From Idiomarina sp. PL1-037 (GTDB lineage Bacteria; Pseudomonadota; Gammaproteobacteria; Enterobacterales; Alteromonadaceae), in the NCBI RefSeq assembly GCF_034422975.1, contig NZ_CP139873.1:682001-746000 (forward strand): a stretch of DNA of 64,000 bases, given 5' to 3'. A program made the translations under genes and the position numbers. The notes under the pieces are model-generated. The model ran no database searches. It had not been told where the DNA came from and saw nothing but the letters and a program-made list of their open reading frames with translations. This document shows positions 20,712-29,511 of this stretch, one piece after another (within the stretch, counting starts at the first letter, position 1; each line of letters opens with the position of its first letter).

Positions 20712-22836
20712 TACGCAGTCAGGCAAGCGCCCATTGGCGACTTGCCTGAGTATTATCGCTAACTATCATCAGCTACCGTTTTCATTCGATGCCGCCACGG
20801 CAGGGTTGGCTCAACAAGACGGTGATTTAACTCCTTCATCGCTGGCAACTTCAGCTAAGCGTTTTCAGCTTTCAGCAAAAGTTTATGAGCGTTCGCTCAA
20901 GAATATTAATAAAAATTTATTGCCGGTTATCTTACTGCTTAAAGACAGCAAAGCCTGTGTTTTAACGTCTGTTAACGATGACACTGCGGTAATAGTCGAG
21001 CCTGAGCTGGAGCACGGTGAAACCACACTTAAACTGGATGATTTAGAGCAACAGTATAGTGGCACCTTATTCTACGTTCGGCCTGAATTTAATATGGATA
21101 AGCGTGCGGACGACACGATAAAAAGAAAGAACGGCCATTGGTTTTGGTCCGCCATAAAAGAAAACAGAGGCACATACCGTTCGGTTATATTGGCATCGTT
21201 ACTGATTAACTCCTTTGCGTTAGCTATGCCCGTTTTTGTTATGAACGTTTATGACCGGGTGGTTCCTAATGAGGCTTTCTCGTCGTTATTTGCGTTGGCA
21301 ACGGGTATTTTTTTAGTGTTGACCATTGAGTTGGTGCTAAAAATAATGCGGGTGTGGTTTATTGATTTAGCGGCCAACCGGGCCGACGTCAAAATTTCCA
21401 GTAACATTATGCAGCGTGTTCTGGGCATGAAGATGAAAGATAAACCTCAGGCGTCAGGCTCCTTTGTTTCAAACGTTCAGTCTTTTGAAAGCATTCGCGG
21501 CTTTATTGGGTCTTTAAGTGTCGTCACTATGGTCGACATACCCTTCGTATTGTTGTTTTTGTTGGTGGTATCGCTCATAAATATTTATCTGGCAATACCG
21601 GTGTTAATTGCTGCGATATTGGTTTTACTTTATTCGCTGTTTTCTCAGGCCAAGTTAAAGGAATTGTCTGAGCATGGAATGCAGGCGGGAGCGGTTCGCA
21701 ATGCCAATGTCTATGAGTCATTAAGCTCGCTGGAGACCATTAAAAGCTTTAATGCCCAGCACCGGGTTCAAAATCAGTGGGAAAAGAGCACGATATTTAT
21801 CAGCCGCAATGCGGCGCGTATGCGTTTACTGGCCTCTTCTATCACCAATACGGCTAGCTGGATGCAGCAACTGGCTTCTATCAGCGTGATTGTTATTGGT
21901 GTTTATTTAATTTCAGAGCAGATGATAAGCCAGGGCGCACTTATAGCCGCGTATTTGTTAAGCGCACGAGCGTTGTCGCCGGTCAGCCAGGCTGCAGGGC
22001 TTTTGTCGCAGTATCACCACAGCTCTACGGCTATGGAGTCGCTTGAAAATATCATGGACCGCGACACCGAGCGTTACGACGACGCGAGCACGGTAAGTAA
22101 AGCCCGTATTGATGGACACATCGAATTCAAAAATGTCGGGTTCCGCTACCCTGATGTCGACACTGAGGTACTCAGTCACGTTAATTTATCGATTAAAGCC
22201 GGGGAAAAAGTAGCGATTCTGGGGCGTAATGGTTCAGGGAAAAGCACACTAGCACGCCTTATTCTAGGCCTTTATCAGCCCGAAAGAGGGCATGTTTTAA
22301 TTGATAACGTTGATATTAACCAATTAAACCCGAATTTAGTGCGCCGGCATATTGCCTATGTTCCACAGGAGCCCGGACTGTTGTTTGGTACCTTACGCGA
22401 CAATATATTATTAGCCAGCGTTACCCGCGACGACAATGACCTAGTTAAAGTAACCAACGAGATGGGGCTGAGCGCTCTGGTGAAAGAGCATCCCGATGGT
22501 TTTAATATGCAAGTAGGAGAACGGGGCGGCAATCTGTCAGGCGGTCAACGCCAGTCGGTGGCACTTGCGCGGGCACTGGTTAATGACCCTTCCGTTTTAC
22601 TGCTGGACGAGCCAACTGGAATGCTTGACCATGCCAGTGAAGCCAAAATAAAAGCGCATTTAAAGCAAGTCACTGCCGACAAAACATTGTTAATGGTAAC
22701 ACACAAAATGACGATGCTTGAATTGGTTGATCGTGTTGTGGTCATGGACAGTGGCAAAATAGTCGCCGATGGTCCTAAAGCACAAGTGCTTGAAGCGTTA
22801 AAACAAGGTCGTGTCGGGGGAAGTCAGCGTGACTGA
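20704..22836 (+). CDS. Type I secretion ABC transporter with C39-like domain
   Basis: A 710-residue inner-membrane ATPase that drives adhesin export (LapB/LssB type). Residues about 1-125 form a C39-like domain. The Cys seen there (ATCLSIIANYH) sits where the family has a structural rather than catalytic Cys, so this domain should bind but not cut the substrate. About 155-420 is the ABC membrane domain with several hydrophobic segments. The nucleotide-binding domain follows, with Walker A GRNGSGKST (about 507-515), signature LSGGQRQ (611-617) and Walker B VLLLDEPT (about 630-637). It overlaps the genes on both sides by 8 bases (the downstream overlap assumes the GTG start at 22829), a tight operon arrangement. 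Confidence 0.95.
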   Translation: MSNTQSGKRPLATCLSIIANYHQLPFSFDAATAGLAQQDGDLTPSSLATSAKRFQLSAKVYERSLKNINKNLLPVILLLKDSKACVLTSVNDDTAVIVEPELEHGETTLKLDDLEQQYSGTLFYVRPEFNMDKRADDTIKRKNGHWFWSAIKENRGTYRSVILASLLINSFALAMPVFVMNVYDRVVPNEAFSSLFALATGIFLVLTIELVLKIMRVWFIDLAANRADVKISSNIMQRVLGMKMKDKPQASGSFVSNVQSFESIRGFIGSLSVVTMVDIPFVLLFLLVVSLINIYLAIPVLIAAILVLLYSLFSQAKLKELSEHGMQAGAVRNANVYESLSSLETIKSFNAQHRVQNQWEKSTIFISRNAARMRLLASSITNTASWMQQLASISVIVIGVYLISEQMISQGALIAAYLLSARALSPVSQAAGLLSQYHHSSTAMESLENIMDRDTERYDDASTVSKARIDGHIEFKNVGFRYPDVDTEVLSHVNLSIKAGEKVAILGRNGSGKSTLARLILGLYQPERGHVLIDNVDINQLNPNLVRRHIAYVPQEPGLLFGTLRDNILLASVTRDDNDLVKVTNEMGLSALVKEHPDGFNMQVGERGGNLSGGQRQSVALARALVNDPSVLLLDEPTGMLDHASEAKIKAHLKQVTADKTLLMVTHKMTMLELVDRVVVMDSGKIVADGPKAQVLEALKQGRVGGSQRD

Positions 22837-24250
22837 GCCGAAAAAGCGTACAACCGAGCAGCGAGGGTTCGACAAGCTTGGCAAAATAAGTAACCGAAGT
22901 GAGGCCGGAAAAGGGCTTATTGATCGGTTATTTGGCCGCTGGATAAATGTACCTGGCAGTAAAGACTGGGTTGTTGACGCTGAGTGGGCCAAAATTCAGC
23001 AGAACCCGATAAAGACAACCCGGCTGCTGTATACCGTTATTATTTCAGTACTTATTTTAGTCACCTGGGCTGCTTTTGCCGAGGTAGCCACCATAGCCAG
23101 AGGGGATGGGAAAGTTGTCCCCTCGAGCCAACTGCAGACCATAGAAACCTTCGATGGCGGTTTGATTGAAAAAATTCATGTGAGCGAAGGGCAACTTGTT
23201 AGCAAAGGGGATGTGCTGGTAGAGCTCGATTCAACCCGGTTTTTTTCAGAGTTTAATGAGAACCAGTCACGTATGTGGGCTTTGCAGGCGGATAACGCGC
23301 GTTTAAGAGCCTTGGTTAATGGTGCCGAGCTTGAGTTTCCAAACCCGCTTTCAGAAAACGCACCGGTGCTGGTCAAAGACACCATATCTGCCTACAAGAG
23401 TAATCTGGAGTCTTTAAAAAGCCGCACTCAGTCGGCTGAGGCTCAGCTGCGCCAGAGAAAAGAAGACTTAAACGAATTGCAGGCTGCATTAAAGCAATAC
23501 AGAGAGTCACTTGCATTGGTAGAAAGGGAGCTTGCGGTTACACGGCCTTTAAAGCAATCGGGGGCTGTATCAGAAGTGGATATCATTCGGCTGGAGCGCG
23601 ACCAAACGCAGTTCAGAGGTCAGATTAATCAGACATTAGCGGCCATTGAAAACGCAAAAGCCGCAATTGATGAGTCGGAAAACCGACTGAATGAAGTTCG
23701 CCTGGAGAAAATTAACGAATGGCGTCGTGAGCTTTCTGAGGTTTCCGCCGATCTTGCCGCATTTGAGAGCGTAAAGTCCCGGCTATCCGATAAAGTTCAG
23801 CAAAGTAAACTTCGCTCACCGGTGGGCGGTATTGTCCAAAAACTTCATGTGAATACAGTGGGTGGTGTCGTGACGACAGGGCAGCCGGTGGTCGATATTG
23901 TGCCGGTAAACGACGAGTTAATTATTCAGGCGCGCATTCTGCCTAAAGACATTGCTTTTATTAAGAAGGGGCAGGAGGCGATGATAAAGTTCACGTCTTA
24001 TGACTTTTCGGTGTTTGGTGGCGCTAAAGCGACCGTTTCTCACATTAGTGCCGACACGGTGACAGACGACGACGACGTGACCTATTACATCGTTCGCTTA
24101 AAAACCAGCAAGTCTGAATTTTCGGAAGAGCTCCAGATTATTCCGGGAATGGTTGCTCAGGTAGACATAAAAACGGGCGAAAGAACGATATTGAATTATC
24201 TGTTAAAGCCGTTGATGAGAGCGAAATCTGAAGCTCTTACGGAGAGGTAA
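22829..24250 (+). CDS. HlyD-family adaptor of the adhesin secretion system
   Basis: Periplasmic adaptor (LapC role) linking the ABC transporter to the TolC-like pore. I chose the GTG at 22829 (473 residues) because GGGGGAAG lies five bases upstream; an in-frame GTG at 22811 would add six residues. After a short cytoplasmic N-terminus there is one membrane segment (LLYTVIISVLILVTWAAFAE). A lipoyl-like half motif (IETFDGGLIEKIHVSEGQLV), a long coiled coil rich in Glu/Gln/Arg/Leu, the second lipoyl half (LRSPVGGIVQKLHVNTVGGV) and a beta-barrel C-terminus ending near RTILNYLLKPL follow. It is separated by 4 bases from the LuxR-type gene. Confidence 0.94.
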   Translation: MTEPKKRTTEQRGFDKLGKISNRSEAGKGLIDRLFGRWINVPGSKDWVVDAEWAKIQQNPIKTTRLLYTVIISVLILVTWAAFAEVATIARGDGKVVPSSQLQTIETFDGGLIEKIHVSEGQLVSKGDVLVELDSTRFFSEFNENQSRMWALQADNARLRALVNGAELEFPNPLSENAPVLVKDTISAYKSNLESLKSRTQSAEAQLRQRKEDLNELQAALKQYRESLALVERELAVTRPLKQSGAVSEVDIIRLERDQTQFRGQINQTLAAIENAKAAIDESENRLNEVRLEKINEWRRELSEVSADLAAFESVKSRLSDKVQQSKLRSPVGGIVQKLHVNTVGGVVTTGQPVVDIVPVNDELIIQARILPKDIAFIKKGQEAMIKFTSYDFSVFGGAKATVSHISADTVTDDDDVTYYIVRLKTSKSEFSEELQIIPGMVAQVDIKTGERTILNYLLKPLMRAKSEALTER

Positions 24251-24254
24251 ACTG

Positions 24255-24887
24255 ATGGAACATGTTTTTCTTACTCATAACTTTATTTCCCCTCGGTGGG
24301 AGAAGCTCTCCGGCAGTGTTCATATAACCGAGAGCGCAGAAGAGTTAAAGCAGCTTGCAGCGCAAAAAAAGCTCTCTGAACTGACCTTCTGGTTAGCGGC
24401 AGAACATAGTAGTACGGCTTCGGTTGCCGCTTATTTAGCGAAAGCAAACAGCAAGTTCGTTGTTTTATACTCGGCTCCGGAAACAGAGGATCTAGTGGCG
24501 TTGCTAAGCCTCGGAGCGAGAGGTTACACCAGCCTTGCCGCTTCAACCTCGGTTATGGAGCGCATCACTGCCGTTATTCACCAGGGGGGCTTGTGGATGC
24601 CAGAGCAGTTTTTAGCCAATTTAACGGGGCTGTCGCAAAAAAGAGTGAATAATGGAAAAGGGCTTCCGGCAACCTTTGCTATACTGAGTGATCGCGAGCG
24701 ACAAGTCTGTGAAAAAGTGCTCGCGGGTCTGACGAATCAACAAATTGCTGATGCCCTTTTCATATCTGAACGCACGGTGAAAGAGCATTTAACCAAAAGT
24801 TTTCGAAAATTAGGTGTGAAAGATCGCCTGCAGCTGGTTTTGAAAGCAAGAAATGAGGAAAGCGAAACGCTTAACGCCGGTGAATAA
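24255..24887 (+). CDS. LuxR-type regulator with pseudo-receiver domain
   Basis: A 210-residue predicted DNA-binding regulator. The C-terminal third is a clear LuxR/NarL helix-turn-helix: LSDRERQVCEKVLAGLTNQQ, then IADALFISERTVKEHLTKSF and RKLGVKDRLQL. The first 130 residues follow the receiver fold pattern (FVVLYSAPET ... LLSLGARGYTSL ... MERITAVIHQGGLWMP). However, the strand that should carry the phospho-acceptor Asp reads LTFWLAAEHSS and has no Asp, so phosphorylation is unlikely. It may respond to a ligand or simply set expression levels. Its place inside the secretion operon suggests it regulates the adhesin or biofilm genes; the target is an inference. Confidence 0.88.
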   Translation: MEHVFLTHNFISPRWEKLSGSVHITESAEELKQLAAQKKLSELTFWLAAEHSSTASVAAYLAKANSKFVVLYSAPETEDLVALLSLGARGYTSLAASTSVMERITAVIHQGGLWMPEQFLANLTGLSQKRVNNGKGLPATFAILSDRERQVCEKVLAGLTNQQIADALFISERTVKEHLTKSFRKLGVKDRLQLVLKARNEESETLNAGE

Positions 24888-24888
24888 G

Positions 24889-25245
24889 ATGCCTTATATA
24901 AAACGCGATGAACATAACCGTATTGTGGCCTTTAGCCTGACTGAAGAAGCTGGCTTTGATGAGTATTCAGAAGATACCAGCTCCGAGTTACAGGCCTTCC
25001 TGCAACAACAAATGGTGACTCCCGAGAAAAACTCGGCGCTTGAAGCTTCTGACCAGTCAATTATTCGAGTCCTGGAAGATTTGATTATGTTGCTTTCAGA
25101 CAAAGGTGTTATTCAGTTCACTGAGCTGCCCGATGAGGCACAGAATAAGTTGATGCGACGCTTATCAATGCGCCGCGCTATCAACGACTTATCGGATTTA
25201 GTATCAATTGATGACGAAACCATCGATATTAAGTCTTCCGATTAA
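24889..25245 (+). CDS. Conserved small acidic protein of the adhesin operon
   Basis: 118 residues starting MPYIKRDEHNRIVAFS. The ATG at 24889 lies one base after the stop of the LuxR-type gene, while a longer in-frame start at 24853 would overlap that gene. The protein has a beta-like N-terminus, a middle linker and a C-terminal helical block (IIRVLEDLIMLLSDKGVIQF, then TELPDEAQNKLMRR). As far as I recall, proteins with this layout in Pseudomonas and Shewanella relatives are often labelled 'tryptophan synthase subunit beta-like', a name with no functional basis here. No catalytic motif is seen and function is unknown. Converging lapD ends only 4 bases away. Confidence 0.8.
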   Translation: MPYIKRDEHNRIVAFSLTEEAGFDEYSEDTSSELQAFLQQQMVTPEKNSALEASDQSIIRVLEDLIMLLSDKGVIQFTELPDEAQNKLMRRLSMRRAINDLSDLVSIDDETIDIKSSD

Positions 25246-25249
25246 AACA

Positions 25250-27199
25250 TTAGGTTTTGCTGGTGTAACCATCAAAGCCTGCGGCCAATACAGATTCAAT
25301 GTCGGCTTCATTATCCACACCCTCTGCAAACATTTTAATGCCCAGCGACTGACCCAGTTGACACATTTTGGCTGGTATAGAGTCCTCAACTTCCCCTGCG
25401 TTCTGTGGTATCGCCTGAGTAATAGAACGATCAACTTTTAAGTAGTCGAGCCCGAAAGTTTCAATGTCGTACATGTAATCAAAAATGTGCGTACAACCTT
25501 GCAAGCCAACATGGCACCCCATGCGTTTCATAGAGAAGCAAAAGTCTGCAAACAGTTTTTGCTGAGAGTGGACTTCAAACTCATTAAGCTCAAACCAAAG
25601 TTTAGCCGGGTCACAGGCCTTTTTATATTGTTGGATGGACTTCATTAGTTGAGCCCGAGCCGGTACCGATTGTAAAAAGTTGATGGACAGGTTCATTGCA
25701 ATATGACTGTCATTTTCGGCGCTAAACTGCATGGCTTTTTCTATCGCTTTTAGCTCTAGAGCAGACAAAAACTCAAGGCGTTGGGCCCACGGAATAAATT
25801 GATGGCCGTTTAGGATATGTCCGTTAACTTCCAGGCATAAGCTGTTTTCCAAGTGAACTAAGTTACCGCTTCTGTCCTTGGTTGAACGAAAGTTAAGCTG
25901 AACCTTGTCGTGTTCAAGTGCATCTTGAAATGTTTGAGACCACTGTTGTTTATCCGTGAAAAGCGGGGCGCTATTTTTTGTATGGCTTAAAATAAGAGCG
26001 GTGTTATTGTCAGTGGGGCGCGCTTCTGCATTGGTGATTTTTTCATCCAGGCGCATGAGCAGTTGGCCGACCGTTTCATCCGTAACGGTAAAATCAGCTG
26101 AAGCGTACCAATTGGCTTGCGCATCAAGCTGGGTCTTTTCATGGACTTGTATCGTGGATACGCAGTCATTAATTTTACGCTCTAACTGCTCTACGTCTGC
26201 TACGTTTTCAAAAAGCAGCCCGAAGTCAGACGCGTTCATGCGAGCCACGGTAACTTTACATGATAACTCCTGCTCTATTGATTCGGCTTGCTCAGATAAC
26301 TTATCTGCAATGGCTTTTATATAGTTATCAACGTTTTTGCGACCGAAGCTCTTATTTAAGTCGGCTAACTTATCCAGATGAAGCATGAGCATGACTGCCG
26401 GTAGGCGCTCTTCACGCACACCGAAATGCGCAGATAAACGTTCTAAAACAAACGACCGGTTGTAAACGCCGGTATCCTGGTCTTTATATAGACGCGCTTG
26501 CAGCTGGCTCAGCTTGCGCAGTTCTTTTTGAAATTGCATGCGAATTTGTTCGGACATTTTATTCATAGCCTGAACAAGTTTTTTTAAGTCCTTTGTTTTT
26601 GGTGATTTTTTGTTGGTTATATACCGGCCCTGGCCGATAGCTTCAGCCTGCTGAACCACTAAGTTTAGTGGACGCGTCACATTTCTGAGTAAAGCCCGGC
26701 CACAAAGCCCGGCTAAAACGGCCGTTGATAGCGCAATAACGAATAGAGTAATTGCTCTGGACCATAACGTTTCCAGTGCATGGCGTTTCTGGCTTTGCAC
26801 AGAAACCATACCAAACTGATTCCAGCCATCCTGGACAAGTGCCTCACCTGCCGGAACTTCCAGATCGAACCAACTGGCGAACCAGCCGGGTACTTCGCCT
26901 GTGCTGCTGCTGCTGTCAAAAGAGCGTTCGACAATAACGTCGCCCTGAGTATTGGTCAGTCTAATCGACTCATAGAAACCAGTATCAAACTGCGCGCTAA
27001 TGGTCAGCTCTAATAATGCCGGGTCTTTACTGTTATTGCTGAGCGTTTGCGCGAGCATGTTGGCACTGTTGGTATTTTCCGTTGTGAGCTGCTGTTCAAT
27101 AAATCGTGTTGCTGACAAACTGGTGACGATAAAGCTTGTAAAAAAGCTAATAAGCACAACAGCAACAAGGACATACCAAATCTGTCGGTTAAGTGTCAT
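25250..27199 (-). CDS. lapD: LapD-type c-di-GMP receptor (degenerate GGDEF-EAL)
   Basis: A 649-residue inner-membrane protein. A first membrane segment (about 8-28) is followed by a periplasmic LapD-type output domain (about 30-145) with a Trp in QDGWNQFG (W126), like the key Trp of LapD. A second membrane segment (about 148-168), HAMP domain (about 170-225), GGDEF domain and EAL domain follow. Both enzymatic domains are dead: the GGDEF site reads ASDFG (323-327), EAL reads NSL (about 452-454), and the DDFG metal motif is replaced by LQGC. In the LapD family the EAL domain binds c-di-GMP and the periplasmic domain then traps LapG. The start codon overlaps the lapG stop by one base, so the pair is co-translated. 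Confidence 0.94.
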   Translation of the reverse strand: MTLNRQIWYVLVAVVLISFFTSFIVTSLSATRFIEQQLTTENTNSANMLAQTLSNNSKDPALLELTISAQFDTGFYESIRLTNTQGDVIVERSFDSSSSTGEVPGWFASWFDLEVPAGEALVQDGWNQFGMVSVQSQKRHALETLWSRAITLFVIALSTAVLAGLCGRALLRNVTRPLNLVVQQAEAIGQGRYITNKKSPKTKDLKKLVQAMNKMSEQIRMQFQKELRKLSQLQARLYKDQDTGVYNRSFVLERLSAHFGVREERLPAVMLMLHLDKLADLNKSFGRKNVDNYIKAIADKLSEQAESIEQELSCKVTVARMNASDFGLLFENVADVEQLERKINDCVSTIQVHEKTQLDAQANWYASADFTVTDETVGQLLMRLDEKITNAEARPTDNNTALILSHTKNSAPLFTDKQQWSQTFQDALEHDKVQLNFRSTKDRSGNLVHLENSLCLEVNGHILNGHQFIPWAQRLEFLSALELKAIEKAMQFSAENDSHIAMNLSINFLQSVPARAQLMKSIQQYKKACDPAKLWFELNEFEVHSQQKLFADFCFSMKRMGCHVGLQGCTHIFDYMYDIETFGLDYLKVDRSITQAIPQNAGEVEDSIPAKMCQLGQSLGIKMFAEGVDNEADIESVLAAGFDGYTSKT

Positions 27200-27906
27200 T
27201 AATTGTTCCTCCAGGAAATACCTTCTTGCTCTAAACGAGATAAAACATCTCGCCAGCGTGATAATCTATCAAGTGGGTTTGATTTTGCGCGGCGTTCACT
27301 GCTTCCGGCCCAAAGCCCGGCAGAATTAAAACTAAACACCGGGGTAAGGTCATTTCGTTTTGACGCCGGTAAGACCTTTTCAATTAAGCTATCAATAATA
27401 AGCGGCTCAGCGTCTGGTGACGAGTAATACCCTAAAACCATGTGAGCCTGAGTTTTTGATCGGTAAGAGTTGCCTATTTGAGCCTTGACGTAAATGAGTC
27501 GTAATTTTTCATCCGGTATGCCCAGGCTTCTTAACGTACTGTATTGTGCAATCGCAAAATCTTCACAGTCACCAAAGCCCTGCCCGAGTGTTTCGGCGAC
27601 AGAAGCCCAGTAATCAGGGGTGCCATACAAAACGTCGTCAGTTTTGTAACTCACGTTATCGTGGATGAACCGGTTCATCTTTCGTATTACATCGACGTCC
27701 TCTGTGCCAGAATCTACATTTAAGTCGCGGGACAGTTCGTCCATCAATCGGAACCATTGTTGTGCTTTTTGGCTGGAATTGTCAGGTGTATAATTGGTTA
27801 TTGCCTGACTGAACGTCTTTTTATCAACTTGCCACGCGTCACCCGCCTTAAGCCATAGAGGAATAAAGATTAAACCAACGAGTAACCACAAAGACGCGCT
27901 TTTCAT
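27199..27906 (-). CDS. lapG: LapG-type periplasmic cysteine protease
   Basis: A 235-residue bacterial transglutaminase-like cysteine protease (BTLCP family). An N-terminal signal segment (about 1-22) targets it to the periplasm. The catalytic triad is visible: C114 in GFGDCEDFA, H155 in TQAHMVLGY and D172 in LIIDSL. By family knowledge it is calcium-dependent and cuts LapA-type adhesins at a di-alanine site in the N-terminal retention module when c-di-GMP is low. The adhesin at 371 carries a matching PAAG site. The gene precedes lapD in the same transcript and is divergent from guaB. Confidence 0.94.
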   Translation of the reverse strand: MKSASLWLLVGLIFIPLWLKAGDAWQVDKKTFSQAITNYTPDNSSQKAQQWFRLMDELSRDLNVDSGTEDVDVIRKMNRFIHDNVSYKTDDVLYGTPDYWASVAETLGQGFGDCEDFAIAQYSTLRSLGIPDEKLRLIYVKAQIGNSYRSKTQAHMVLGYYSSPDAEPLIIDSLIEKVLPASKRNDLTPVFSFNSAGLWAGSSERRAKSNPLDRLSRWRDVLSRLEQEGISWRNN

Positions 27907-27964
27907 TGTGTTATCTTATCTGGTATCTGCTAGGGCGAAAAGACCTCGTTAGTTTATATTTTAT

Positions 27965-27993
27965 TTGCTAAAAAGCGTACATTCGGGTAAAAT
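27965..27993 (+). promoter_or_regulatory. Candidate sigma-70 promoter of guaBA
   Basis: TTGCTA (27965-27970) and TAAAAT (27988-27993) are separated by 17 bases and lie about 40 bases upstream of the guaB ATG. No PurR-like box was recognised. Confidence 0.55.
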
Positions 27994-28030
27994 CCACCCG
28001 CAACATGAATCCAGTCACGGAGTGTTGCAC

Positions 28031-29500
28031 ATGCTGCGAATTGCCCAAGAAGCCTTGACCTTTGACGATGTTTTGCTCGTTCCCGGTCATTCCGAAGTTC
28101 TCCCCCATACCGCTGATTTACGCACGCAATTAACGCGTGGAATTACCCTGAATGTCCCGCTGGTTTCGGCCGCGATGGATACCGTTACCGAATCGGCACT
28201 GGCTATTGCATTGGCGCAGGAAGGCGGACTTGGTTTTATCCATAAAAATATGACCGCAGAGCAACAGGCCGCGCACGTTCGTAAAGTGAAAAAATACGAA
28301 AGTGGCATGGTGACTGACCCGGTTACTGTAAAACCCACAACGACTATTGGTGAAATTAAAGAGCTGACTGCCGAGCATGGTTTTCAGGGGTTCCCTGTGG
28401 TTGAAGGTAATGGCGATTTAGTTGGTATTGTTACCGGTCGCGATACGCGTTTTGAAGACGACGACAGTAAAGAAATCCGCCATGTAATGACGGGCAATGA
28501 CCGCCTGGTCACTGTGCATGAAACGGCAGAAAGCGAAGAAATTCTTCAGCTTATGCACAAACACCGCATTGAAAAGATCTTAGTTGTGGATGACGCGCAT
28601 AAGTTGAAGGGCATGATCACCCTGAAAGACTTTGAAAAAGCCGAAAACAAACCGAACGCTTGTAAAGATGAACTAGGCTCATTGCGGGTAGGCGCAGCAG
28701 TTGGCGTTGGTGCCGGTACGGAAGAGCGTATTCAGTTGTTAGTTGAAGCGGGCGTTGATGTACTGCTTATTGATACTTCGCACGGACACTCTCAGGGCGT
28801 TTTAGACCGTGTTAAGCAAACTCGTAAAGACTACCCGGAATTACAAATTATTGCCGGTAACGTAGCAACTGCCGCTGGTGCTAAGGCATTGGTTGAAGCA
28901 GGGGTTGATGCGGTGAAAGTGGGTATTGGCCCGGGCTCAATTTGTACTACCCGTATTGTTACGGGTTGCGGTGTGCCACAAATTAGCGCCATTAGCGACG
29001 CCGTTGATGCCATTAAAGGTTCGGGTGTTCCGATTATTGCCGATGGCGGTATTCGTTTCTCAGGAGATATTGCAAAAGCGCTGGCTGCTGGCGCGCACAG
29101 CGTGATGGTGGGTAGCATGCTGGCTGGCACTGAAGAGTCGCCGGGTGAAGTTGAGTTGTATCAGGGTCGTTACTATAAATCATATCGTGGTATGGGCAGT
29201 CTGGGCGCAATGGATCAGCGCAATGGCTCATCTGACCGTTACTTCCAGAAGAGCGATGAAGCCGACAAGTTAGTGCCAGAAGGTATTGAAGGGCGTATAG
29301 CCTATAAAGGGCCTATTTCGGCTATTATTCACCAGCAAATGGGTGGGTTGCGTTCAGCCATGGGCCTAACTGGCTGCCCGACCATTGAAGATATGCGCAC
29401 CAAGCCGCAGTTTGTGAAAGTCACTGCAGCCGGCATGGGCGAATCACACGTACACGATGTGCACATTACCAAAGAAGCACCGAATTACCGTAGCTCGTAA
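28031..29500 (+). CDS. guaB: Inosine-5'-monophosphate dehydrogenase
   Basis: A 489-residue enzyme that oxidises IMP to XMP with NAD+, the first committed step of GMP synthesis. I chose the ATG at 28031 (MLRIAQEALTFDDVLL), with GGAG about nine bases upstream, giving E. coli-like length; longer starts run through the promoter. Two CBS domains interrupt the barrel (about residues 95-205). The catalytic loop GPGSICTTR places the active-site Cys at 305, as in E. coli GuaB. The C-terminal flap and MGGLRSAMGLTGC segments are intact. guaA follows after 11 bases, the usual guaBA operon. Confidence 0.98.
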   Translation: MLRIAQEALTFDDVLLVPGHSEVLPHTADLRTQLTRGITLNVPLVSAAMDTVTESALAIALAQEGGLGFIHKNMTAEQQAAHVRKVKKYESGMVTDPVTVKPTTTIGEIKELTAEHGFQGFPVVEGNGDLVGIVTGRDTRFEDDDSKEIRHVMTGNDRLVTVHETAESEEILQLMHKHRIEKILVVDDAHKLKGMITLKDFEKAENKPNACKDELGSLRVGAAVGVGAGTEERIQLLVEAGVDVLLIDTSHGHSQGVLDRVKQTRKDYPELQIIAGNVATAAGAKALVEAGVDAVKVGIGPGSICTTRIVTGCGVPQISAISDAVDAIKGSGVPIIADGGIRFSGDIAKALAAGAHSVMVGSMLAGTEESPGEVELYQGRYYKSYRGMGSLGAMDQRNGSSDRYFQKSDEADKLVPEGIEGRIAYKGPISAIIHQQMGGLRSAMGLTGCPTIEDMRTKPQFVKVTAAGMGESHVHDVHITKEAPNYRSS

Positions 29501-29511
29501 CAGGATGACTA

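Noticed and set aside
22811..22828. Upstream GTG as the start of the HlyD-like gene
   Set aside because: The GTG at 22829 has a better placed ribosome-binding site; the six-residue extension overlaps the ABC gene more without support.
24853..24888. Longer start for the 118-residue operon protein
   Set aside because: It overlaps the LuxR-type coding end and lacks a better ribosome-binding site than the ATG at 24889.
27965..28030. Extended N-terminus of GuaB
   Set aside because: The TTG there is the -35 box of a good promoter and the shorter start gives the normal enzyme length.
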